A stretch of DNA of 64,000 bases from Apostichopus japonicus (Eukaryota; Echinodermata; Holothuroidea; Aspidochirotida; Stichopodidae): positions 37,343,501 to 37,407,500 of the forward strand of contig NC_092568.1 in assembly GCF_037975245.1 (NCBI RefSeq). The letters run 5' to 3'. The notes beneath the pieces are model-generated. The model made no database searches and was not told the DNA's origin. It worked only from the letters and a program-made list of their open reading frames with translations. How positions within the stretch are numbered: the stretch's first letter is position 1; each line of letters starts with the position of its first letter. Below, in pieces: positions 48,917-58,675 of this stretch. A program made the translations under genes and the position numbers.

Positions 48917-51900
48917 GTTAGCCAAGTTAATTCAGAAATGATCGTCAAAGATTTACATATAAACCCTTGTATGCGATCTTGTATTGTGTTTTTACCCTAA
49001 TATATCGAGCATCTTGTTTGTGTTTCCTAAGCTCATGAACATTTGTTTGTTACTGTATGCTCTATGAACCATTAGGATAACTTGCAGGACAAGAAACCTA
49101 TGCAATTTGGCATGAGTGTGCGTGTGTGTGTATAGGCCTCAGCTTGTAAATATGACAACTCAACAAGTGTAACTTGTAGGAAGGTTTAACTTGATTTGTA
49201 ACTTGCCTTAGTAAAATTCTTGGCTCTTTCATTATTGAGGGAAGTCAAAGGTCATTTACAGGTCACCACTGACCAATATATGAGAACCTTGTAAATAAGC
49301 TCACTTAAGAACTGTAGCATTTGTGGATGTCATTGTTGGGTGGTAGGTTCACCTAATGTGTATTACACTTTGAGTGTTTGTGTTTGGGGTCAAAGGCCAT
49401 TTGAGGTCAACAGGAGGCAAAATCTGAAACCTTGTAAACAAGCTAACTCCATAATTGTAGCTTTGATGAATCTCACAATGTGTAGGTAGATGCCCTTAGT
49501 AAGGTGTTGGCTGCTTATGATGTTGGGAATGGTCAAAGGTCACGTGAGGTCAACAGATATAAAAAGTCCAAATTTCTTGTAATGTTGATAACTTCAAAAT
49601 TTGATGAAAGTGATGCTTCATGAACTTCGTAGAAGGGATGTAGATTCACCTCTCAGAGTAGAGGGATGCTACTGTGTTCTTCGCAGGTCAAAGTTCATTT
49701 GAAGCCAACCGAAGTCAAAAGCATGAAAACCTTGTCAACATGGTAACCTTGTCAACATGGTAACCTTGTCAACATGGTAACCTTGTCAATATGGTAACCT
49801 TGTCAACATGGTAACATTGTCAACATGGTAACTTCAAAAGTAAATATGGGTGAACTTGCTGTGTAGGTTCACTTTATAGTGTAAGAACCTTGCTGGTCAA
49901 CGGTTAAAACTCGAAACATTATCTGAATTGTTACCTATTAAATATTCTCATATGAAATTTGGCAAGGTATCACCAAACTTAAACTTGAAAATTTTGTGAT
50001 TCTCACAGTACTTATCATGATGCATCACAGTGCGTTCTCTGTTGCTATAATTGGCTTTTGGTGAACACAGTTGAGTCACCCCTGTTCATTGCAGTTTGTG
50101 AAGAGGCTCAGTGGTATACTGTACAATAGGTCTGAAATATCTTGAGCAAGGCAAACAGTCAGTCCGAAGATGAAATCTGTTTTAGAGAAGTAATTCTCTT
50201 GTGTGAGGTGACCTAAACACAATTTACCCTTGTCAGTTGTCATACTCTGAGTGTCAAAGGGTCTCAAAATTGGCCTTATCCCTCTGAGTATATTGTATAA
50301 TTTCTGTGAAGATAATTTAAGGGAAGTGTCTTTGGCAGAAGTGAATAAATAAAGCTACTGTGTTGACAAGTTTTAAAGGGGTTGGTTTGCAGAACTGATA
50401 TATTGATATGTTGGCTCTATTAGCTTAAAGAATATGTCCATGCCTTCACAGAGCATATGTAGGACTGTATTCCACATAGGAATGACAATTCTTTCTGGAA
50501 AATGAAACCTTTCTGCATAAAAATGAATTATTGTAAAAATCCTTATCTGTGACTTAACTTGTTCTCTTTTAATTCTTGGACAAATGTAAACTAATACATG
50601 CTGTACGTACGTCAGTCTGGTAGTTGAGTAGAAATTTTATAATGAGTAATCACACAAAAATCTTTGGGCTTTCTGGTTGAATAATATTTCAAGCGAAGGT
50701 CAATTAAATTTCATACTGTAGCAATCTTTGATCTCTGTCTCAGGGCTGTGTTATGAATGTACATTATATGCTGATATTTTTATGAGACAAATCAAACATA
50801 TGAATGGACCGACCTTATTACCTTCATATCAAGATGCCTTTTATCAACCATAATTGAGTTGGGTTGAGGACCTTATTGTGATCAGTTTTTGTGTTATTTT
50901 TATATTTCCTCAGGTGTTGGTTCTGCTCTCAGATCGGACTGTAGTGTTGAGATGGATGCTTTGATCATGCATGGGAAAGATCTGAAAGTGGGATCAGTAG
51001 CAGCCGTTAAAGGTGTGAAGAATCCTGTCAAACTGGCCCGATTGGTTATGGAAAAGGTTGACATATTTTTATTGAGTTATTGAGAAGCAATCCTTTATAC
51101 TCATTGTTTATGTTTAATTCAATCAGAATACAACCAAACTGTTTACCTGATTATGTAGTAACTGGTGATGAATTAACTTCTTTTTTTTTGTTGAGTTTTT
51201 TTATAGGTTTTTTGAGTTTTTTTGGGGGGGGGGGGAGTATGCAGTCTCAAGTTCAAACAAGTTGTAAATTGTAATAGAGAACTCACCAATCAAATTCCTC
51301 CAATTAATGCGAACACATCGGATCACAAAATCATGACACAGCCAGCCACTCTCTTGTTAATCATGATTCAGGGGTTGGTTTTCTTGAGGCTATTTTCAAG
51401 GACATGACAGTTTTCAAGCATTATTTTTAAGATTTTTTGTAACAAACACCATCAGTATAATTAAATTTTCATGTTGCAAGCATACATTCATTTTCTGGTA
51501 AAGTTTGACAAATAAACCCTGCTTTTGATTCTTAGGTTACCCAACAAATATGAACATTAATGTAATGTGCTGTTATGTCCCCCACCGGATTATCATATGT
51601 TCACATCTGCAAAGTTTCTGTCGTTAGAATTCAAAAGATGTTTCTCTTTGATTCTATCGTTGTTGTATATGTTACTCAGGATGCTTATTTAAGCTGACCT
51701 TTAAGCTGCTTATTTAAGTCTGATTGATACATCAACTAACATATGCACCTTCCATGAAACTATCTAATGAGGTAGACACCTGTGGACCAGGGGTGGAAGT
51801 ACCAGTTGGTCCTGACGTCAGTGCCCTCATACAAATGCCCTGATACTGACGGCGACGTCTGCCGCACTCCTCTAGTCGGGTGGACATAGGTACCCCCATT

Positions 51901-54900
51901 TTGACCTCAAAATCAAGAAACTTTGGCTTATTGATTGGACCACTGAGAATATGCTAAATCAAAAATTGTGGAAGCAAAAAGTGAAACCTTTCATGCTTTC
52001 TGTCAGTCCTCTATGTGTTTTCTCACATTGATAAATCAAAACTAATTTTTAACCCGACAAGATGGTCTTTGTCGCCACCACTCCTTAATTTGAGCCCTGT
52101 CCGGGATGTAACTTCTTGGATGGTAATTATCTGTTTAAGCAGCCAGTCGTCTGTGGGAGTCGCTGGTTTGATTTGAACAGTACTGCAGTGGTATTAGTCA
52201 GCAACCTTTCTCCTTTCTTTCTTACTTATGTGCAGAGTGAACATGTTCAACTCTGCGGTGTTGGTGCTTCAAATTTCAGTCAAAAAATGGGCTTGGAGAA
52301 AGTATCAGACGAAGTGTTCAAGACACCTAAGCAGATTCGAAGTTTGGAAAAATGTCTTGCCATCAAATCAAAACAGGGGTAAGTCAGGGTCATACAAAAT
52401 GTTGTGTTCAGTTCGCTGGAGAAAAATGTTTTCCTTCTTGTTTATCTCTCTTACTCTCTATCCCCTCTGATATTTAAAATTTAAAGGAATTGAGTGCTGG
52501 TCCAATTGTTAAAGGCCATGCTGTTTGAAGTATTCGATATGATCTATTTATAGATATATGATGTCATGATGAAGTTGCAGATGTAATCATACGTACAGTA
52601 TGCTGTGTATTTGTCTGCTCTGTGTTTGTTTCTGTTTCCTTTCCTTATCGCTGTCTTTCTTGTGGGATAATATTTTAATATTGTTGCTTCTTTTGGAAAG
52701 GCTGCATGATTTAGTAATAATCTGTTGTAGTTTGTAGTATGTAGTTAATACACTTCACACCCCTGCATAACAATGTTTGAGGTCAAAGGTCATTTGTAAG
52801 TGTGACATTCATACAGTGAATCCTTGATGCTGTTAATTAAAAGCCTTTTAATCTTCACAAAACTGAGCTCCACTCTTTACATATTAGATCAAGAATGTAT
52901 CACTATCAATGATATATGCAAAACTTATTCCAATGTTTCATGATTCAGATAAAATGTTGTTAACTGTGAAATTGTAACAATGCTCTAAATATAAGAAATT
53001 GAAGCACACTCACTTCTTTTGATAAGATGACTTGGAGTGTGAAGAAACATCTGAGTCTATTGACATCATCATAGCTTTTATACTAGCATTCAAATTGAAA
53101 ATGGCCTTTCCCCCTTCAGCAGAGGCTGTGACACTGTGGGAGCGGTTGCCATAGATACCAATGGATGCATAGCATGTGGGACATCGACAGGAGGTATTAT
53201 TGGTGCTCTTCCTGGAAGAGTTGGTGACGTACCACAGATCGGTAGGTAAAATGTGCTGATGAATTAAGAGAAAGAGTAAACATGGATGTTTGCCCTTATA
53301 GTTACATCTTTATTTTCATATTTATTTTCAGATCAGTTTTGCATACTTGAAATTTCATTTTTATCTCAATACATTACATGTATAGAGATATTGTAACAGT
53401 AAGTGGGACTTTCTCTTCTCTTAAAAATTTTTCAGCGTCTTCAAACAAAGTTCTTTTTCTCTGGAATTTCCAGAGCAAGAATATATCATATAGACCAACA
53501 AAAGTTACTATTTTTTATTCCAGAATTGTATCTCATTCTGTGACTTTTTCACCGATTTATGTCCAAATCGGGCCAATTTGGACTTAAAACACACTTTGGC
53601 AGACCTGTTTTGCACACGCTCCAAAACTGATGTTTTATGAAAGAGAATAGAATAGAACTGTCTTTCAACAGTGGTATCGTCTAAGATAGGGTCCAATGTA
53701 TTATATATTTTATTAAAATTTTAAACTTTCATTTGTTGTTTACAGGTAGGTATTAATAAGAATTTTACTACATGTATATGACATTTAATGGCTTTTATTT
53801 GCTTTATTTGATGTTTAAATGATTTTTCTTTCTTAAAACAACACTGAGCTGCCGCCCCTACTTTTAGTAAAAAGGTCCGTTTTTGATGATTAAGCCCCGC
53901 CCCCAAGTCTGTTTTGTAGCAGATTGGCTATGACTCATAACAGCTACATGTTAGATATACGAAAATGGCTACCCTCGCGAACAATTTTCTGTTCTGTAGT
54001 TAGGTAAGCGAGGTGTTAATGTATTGCATGCTAATTACATTCTGTACTGCTGAATTATACGTAGGCCTAGTGCATTTAATTTAAATTAGGCCTTCGTTTT
54101 TGTAACATCCATTTAAGGATAGTACTGGTGTTCAGGTAGCTTTTCAGAGCAAGGGCCATGATAAGTTTGTTTGATTGCCCTTCATGTATTTTGTATAATT
54201 ACGTATACACATTCTTGTATTTCTGAAAGCTACTTACTGTAGGCCTAGCGCATTTAAAAATATATATATATATAGGCCTAGGCCTATTAGGCTTTCAGTG
54301 ATAGCCACATTAGCATCACACTGGTGTTCAGACAGCTTTTCCTAGGAAGGACCAGGGTAAGTTTGTTTGATGGGTACGTATAAAAGAGGAGCCGGCCATA
54401 GCATCACAACTTTGATAAGACTAAAAATTGTATAAGGTTATGTTTTATTTATAAGGTTATAAGAAGTATGTTTAGCTTTCTTTTGAACCTGTAATGTTTG
54501 ACATCAAATGTACAAAGAATTAAAATAAAATAACAAAATGGAGAGGAACTGAGGTGGCTATTAGGGGAAGAGGAGGCCACCATCACTTGCATATAAAAAC
54601 TTGTAATCTTCTTTTACATTATTTTTTCCAAGTCATAAATCCATGAAATCTTCATGTCCGAAAAATTGAGATGGAAAAACGTGGGTTGTTTTGATATCTA
54701 GAAGTGGACACAGTTTTGATGGTAGTCACCACTACAGTCTACAGTAACATACAGTAGGTCAATAGGCCTAGCTCTCAAGGCAGGCATCAAGAATATGGTC
54801 GAGTTATTCGCCTCTTCTAATTTGGCTGTTGTCATTGACGTCAAACTATATGACCAAAAAGTCCAACAGAGACTGACCTAAGATGAAGGATACCACATAA

Positions 54901-56457
54901 AAAACAAGTTCTTAAATATTCTATGACATTACTAAACCTTGCAACGTCGTTCTTTCGACTAACAGGCAATGAGCGCTAAAGGCAAGACTAGCAGGATAAA
55001 GTGTAACCTGCAGAGACTATTTGTGGCAATGTAGCAAAAATGCAAGTTATATATTTGTTGTACCATGATTGATATTGATAATTGTAGAGACAGAGCAAAG
55101 ATTTGAAATTAGGAATCAAAATTAAAACTTCCAGTATTGAGATACTGCATCATTGATGCTCTTGTTTTATAGTTGTATCTGTTGATCTTTGATAACATTC
55201 TCATTTCCCCCATCATTCTAAGGCTGCGAGGTGTCAGGTCCTAATAGCCATATTTTCCTCTAGAATATACAGTCGATGCTAACAGGGGATTTAAGGATTG
55301 ACCCATGGTGGGCAAAAGACATCAGTATCATTAAAACATTGTTAAATTGGGCTTTGCTAATGAAGTTGCAAAACTTGGTAGCACACAAGGTGTGTCTCGT
55401 GGGTATTGATCCACATTAATTGAAGTTAAATGTGAATTTAAATTACCTTAAAAATTAAAAATTAAATTAAAAATACCTTATTGGATTAAACAAGTGGTCA
55501 CAATGTTCTCTTTACTTTAAAGCTCACCTCCAGTTGATATCAGGTTTGCGTAGTACCTATTTTGAGGTTAAACTTCCTGTATCTTTATATCATGAAATTT
55601 AAAGGTATTTGATCAGAACACCAAATAGATCTGAAGTACACCCTCATTGCCAATTGAAAGTCTTTAAACCTGCATCTCGGATACCTAAAGCCGGAATTGT
55701 GACAATATCAGTGTTAATTTTATGCCTTGTTTCACTTCAGGATCAGGTGGCTATGCTGATAACTCTATCGGAGGAGTCTCAACGACTGGGAGTGGGGAAG
55801 ACATAGCTAGGGTAGTACTAGCTAGGCTAATCCTCTTTCATATGGAACAAGGTAGGTATACTGATAAAACATTTTCCAAGGTTTTACAAAAACCAAAAAA
55901 CTCAGATGGGTACTAGATGACATGCTCATAGCTAACATTCCTGTTTTGATGCAGTGTCAAGCAAATGCATAAAGAAATTATTCCAGCTGGATATTAATTT
56001 TATAGGAGACCATGAAACCTTACACACTGTTGGGTCATTTCTTTTAAGTTATTGTTTTTGTTTCTTTACCAAAGAAAAATTGCTGCAAATTGTTTAAGAT
56101 GGTGTGCAGATTTTGTGCAACTTTTTAATGTGCTTTTTCCTTTAAAATGAAGTGTTAATTTTTTTTAAGCAAAAAGGATTCCTGAACATATACTCTTTTA
56201 CTTCTTGCATAGTAAAGAGTTTTTTTGTTTTCAATTGTCTTGCAGGTCATACCATTCAGAAATCCTTGGAAAAGTCCTTACATTACATGAAGGAAAAAAC
56301 GGGGACAATTATTGGTGGTGCCATCGTGATAGACAAGAATGGAGAGATTGGAATGGATTTTATTAGTCCTGAAATGAGTTGGGCATCACTAAGAGGTAAT
56401 CAGCTACGCTTGGGCTTCACTCATGGACATGAGAAAGTAGAGACTGTGTCTTCGTAG
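48721..56457 (+). CDS. ASRGL1: Isoaspartyl peptidase/L-asparaginase (ASRGL1 type), six exons, 306 aa
   Basis: Exons: 48721-48916 (ATG at 48727), 50914-51056, 52236-52378, 53120-53241, 55741-55851, 56246-56457. All phases agree and the product is 306 aa, close to the usual ~308. The family is an N-terminal-nucleophile hydrolase that cleaves itself before a threonine and then hydrolyses L-asparagine and isoaspartyl dipeptides, normally in the cytosol. Visible motifs: VHGG near residues 7-10, NAG at 62-64, [12 protein letters not shown], the nucleophile in CDTVGAVA (Thr164 with the longer exon 4), TSTGG (180-184), the substrate-binding GRVGD (Arg192, Asp195), GGYADN, and TTG (214-216). The spacing between these matches ASRGL1 and not taspase. 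Odd points: Asp163, where relatives usually have Gly before the nucleophile; a weak donor AAG|gttgac after exon 2; an out-of-frame ATG at 48722 just before the start; and a minisatellite copying the stop codon region. Confidence 0.95.
48917..50913 (+). other. ASRGL1 intron 1 with dispersed repeats
   Basis: The segment 49200-49900 is a repeat rich in 'ggtcaaaggtca' phrases and includes the 17-bp tandem array at 49728-49829. No extra exon was recognised. Confidence 0.6.
49728..49829 (+). repeat. 17-bp tandem repeat, 6 copies
   Basis: Six copies of 'aaccttgtcaacatggt' with two substitutions in total. Confidence 0.95.
50914..51056 (+). CDS. ASRGL1: ASRGL1 exon 2
   Basis: The acceptor is tttcctcag. 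It encodes [22 protein letters not shown] and ARLVMEK. The donor AAG|gttgac is poor after GT, but the frame and homology place the border here. Confidence 0.88.
51057..52235 (+). other. ASRGL1 intron 2
   Basis: Contains a T-rich stretch and G-run near 51200-51236. The segment 51786-52085, starting 'ccaggggtggaagtaccag', may be a degraded transposon but its right end is not convincing. Confidence 0.4.
52236..52378 (+). CDS. ASRGL1: ASRGL1 exon 3
   Basis: The acceptor is tatgtgcag. It encodes [19 protein letters not shown] and the variable linker before the nucleophile ([13 protein letters not shown]). The donor is GGG|gtaagt-like (gtaagt at 52379). Confidence 0.88.
52379..53119 (+). other. 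ASRGL1 intron 3 with a DR1-like site
   Basis: AGGTCAAAGGTCA at 52780-52792 is a perfect direct repeat of the nuclear-receptor half-site with one-base spacing. Whether it is used is unknown. The rest shows no recognisable feature. Confidence 0.4.
53120..53241 (+). CDS. ASRGL1: ASRGL1 exon 4 with nucleophile Thr and NAGNAG acceptor
   Basis: Carries [18 protein letters not shown] and GRVGD. The acceptor reads ttcagcag, so splicing at 53120 or 53123 adds or omits one residue (Arg) just before the cleavage site. The donor is ATCG|gtaggt. Confidence 0.9.
53242..55740 (+). other. ASRGL1 intron 4
   Basis: Contains a GC-box-like 'agccccgcccccaag' near 53893 and a diverged ~190-bp tandem duplication at 54060-54380 (shared 'ggtgttcag..agcttttc' and 'aagtttgtttgat'). 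No supported exon. Confidence 0.45.
55741..55851 (+). CDS. ASRGL1: ASRGL1 exon 5
   Basis: The acceptor is ttcacttcag. It encodes [20 protein letters not shown] and [11 protein letters not shown]. The donor is CAAG|gtaggt. Confidence 0.9.
56246..56457 (+). CDS. ASRGL1: ASRGL1 exon 6 and stop
   Basis: The acceptor is gtcttgcag. It encodes the last strand-helix segment ([32 protein letters not shown]) and ends HEKVETVSS and TAG at 56455-56457. A possible AATAAA lies at 56846-56851, after the minisatellite. Confidence 0.9.
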
Positions 56458-56771
56458 AATGGGCTTCACTCATGGACAAGAGAAAGTAAAGACTGTGTCT
56501 TTGTAGAATGGGCTTCACTCATGGACATGAGAAAGTAGAGACTGTGTCTTTGTAGAATGGGCTTCACTCATGGACAAGAGAAAGTAAAGACTGTGTCTTT
56601 GTAGAATGGGCTTCACTCATGGACATGAGAAAGTAAAGACTGTGACTTTGTAGAATGGGCTTCACTCATGGACATGAGAAAGTAGAGACTGTGTCTTTGT
56701 AGAATGGGGCTTCACTCATGGACATGAGAAAGTAGAGACTGTTTCTTTGTAGAATGGGCTTCACTCATGGA
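56411..56771 (+). repeat. Minisatellite of 49-bp units duplicating the ASRGL1 stop-codon region
   Basis: About 7.3 copies of 'gggcttcactcatggacatg' plus 'agaaagtagagactgtgtct' and 'tcgtagaat'. Unit 1 is the real coding end with the stop; the later units differ by a few substitutions (atg/aag, tag/taa, tcg/ttg) and lie in the 3' UTR. Confidence 0.95.
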
Positions 56772-56989
56772 TAGATTTGGCTAATACATTCTTAAATGAA
56801 AATGTTACTTACTTATTTAAGTATCATTATCATTTTAGGTAATTTAATAAATAGAGGTTTACCTTATAGATATTTTATATATATATTTTAGCCTGAAACT
56901 TTTCTATTCAACTTTTGACTCATGACTCATGACTTTTTCCCACACATTGACAAGCTAAAATTCACTGGGGTATGTTAGCTACTGCGAAG

Positions 56990-57412
56990 TGGCGGATTCG
57001 CTTTCTGAAAGGAGCCTTGAAATTCGGTGAAAGCAGGCGGCAGGTTGAACATTGATTGACAAGTTTGTCAAAGAGCGGAACAGAAAATGGTGACAGTAGA
57101 CAATGGCGGCCGGGGGTCATGAGGCCAGGACAGAGTCACTAGAAAGCGAACCACTCGACACTGCTCATCTTTTCGTTCTGACTAAACTTCCACAGGTGAT
57201 ATCGATAGGGCTGCAGGTACCGGATTCTGTTGCCTAATATGACTTATGTTCTGATGCTAAAATTCCACATGTGTGGGCAATGGTGAGGGTCACAGGTGCA
57301 CTAGGCTGAGAGGATAACAGAGGCTTTTTATTATTTTGTTAATCTAATTTATTTCTTGAAGTGTATTTGCTAAATGAATTATGAAATTATACCTCTGAAA
57401 CAAAATTTGAAA
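56990..57412 (+). repeat. Dispersed duplicate block, copy A
   Basis: Shares long stretches with 63425-63965, including 'ggggtcatgaggccaggaca', 'ttgcctaatatg' and 'taatctaatttatttcttga'. Function and class are unknown; no inverted ends or ORF. Confidence 0.75.
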
Positions 57413-58130
57413 AGAAGTATGCCACAATATATGTATTGTTATTGAGTTACATTGTATTTTCTTCATTTCTTGTCTTCCTTTGTCTTAACTATTTACATGA
57501 TGTTGTTACATGAAACTGACCAAACACAGGTCTGGAGGCAATAGTTATTTTTCTATTCATCTGAGCAACGGTAAAGAACACATTTCTCTTAGTTTTCCGT
57601 TTTCTGTTTTAAATAGTTCGATTTTTCAACGCTTTTATGACTATCACATGTGTTCAAAGAGGTCTGGGAGCTCACCCTTAACTGTAGAATTTAAATAAAG
57701 TTGGACTGCATAATAATAAACTTGATATTATATATCTGTAACACATAGAGTACACGAGAAGCTGTTATACACCCTCTGTTTCCTTAAACGTTTGACTAAT
57801 GGGCAATTTTACGAAACGCGCCAAATATACTGAGATTTACGTTGATGAGACATCGTAATAATTACTCACATAAATGTTAAATACAAAGCGATAATTTTAT
57901 AAACAAAATATTTTTATTAAGAAATCCGATGTTTTCGTCATTTCAATGGAATCTTTTTCCATAAGTAGGTTAAATGAGCAGGGTGAATACAAAACAGATA
58001 ACTTCAACGTTTAGATCTCATCCAGCAGCTCTTTTTTTCTTCTGTGTTCTTCCTTCCGTCAGGCTATGACTTAAGACCGATGTTACCATGAACGTATGAT
58101 GATGTTCATCTAAGGCGCAATATTATACTT
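57413..58130. other. Intergenic space between convergent ASRGL1 and sulfotransferase genes
   Basis: A TTTATT at 57913-57918 (AATAAA on the minus strand, ~215 bases past the sulfotransferase stop) is a candidate polyadenylation signal. No gene was recognised. Confidence 0.45.
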
Positions 58131-58567
58131 TTAATGTACTAATCGGTTGCAAAATGTACACTCATTTATGGTGTCATTAACGTAAAGTTTCATGATCTTA
58201 TCCGACACCATTTGTAAGTTTCTTTCATAAGATCTCATTTTCGGACCACCATAGCGTTCCATCGTCTTCCTTGCATTTCTTATCGCACTGTCCACTGCTA
58301 GTATAACAACATTTTCTTTAAAAGAATCAAAGGGCATCGAATATGGCTGTCTATGAAAGTTTCCTTCCCTGTGTAACATTGTACATTGCAGTCTTTCTTC
58401 ACGTAGAGTTGCATTGAGGAAATGTGCAACGCGCCTTAGTTCCTCTGGCAGATCCTCCAACAAGTCTTCGTAGTAAACTACCAACCTCTTTGCAGCGGAC
58501 ATTTCCAAACCTTTCTGAATCGTCTGCTGCCATCGTCTTGCTGCCCATCTGGCATACATTGACCAGT
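58131..58567 (-). CDS. WSCD-like sulfotransferase exon 4 and stop
   Basis: The acceptor is atcttttatag. It encodes [43 protein letters not shown], through to CTFCNRLVH and a stop at 58133-58131. Confidence 0.9.
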
Positions 58568-58615
58568 CTATAAAAGATCAAATGAAAGTAGTGGTTAATA
58601 AATTAAATCATAAGA

Positions 58616-58675
<60 letters not shown>

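Noticed and set aside
51786-52090. Possible hAT-like element starting 'ccaggggtggaagta'
   Set aside because: The proposed right end is only a weak inverted match and no target duplication was found.
53893-54006. GC-box-like sequence followed by an ATG and a gtaagc donor, as if a hidden first exon
   Set aside because: The frame closes after about a dozen codons before the donor, and no downstream exon was found; kept only as an intron note.
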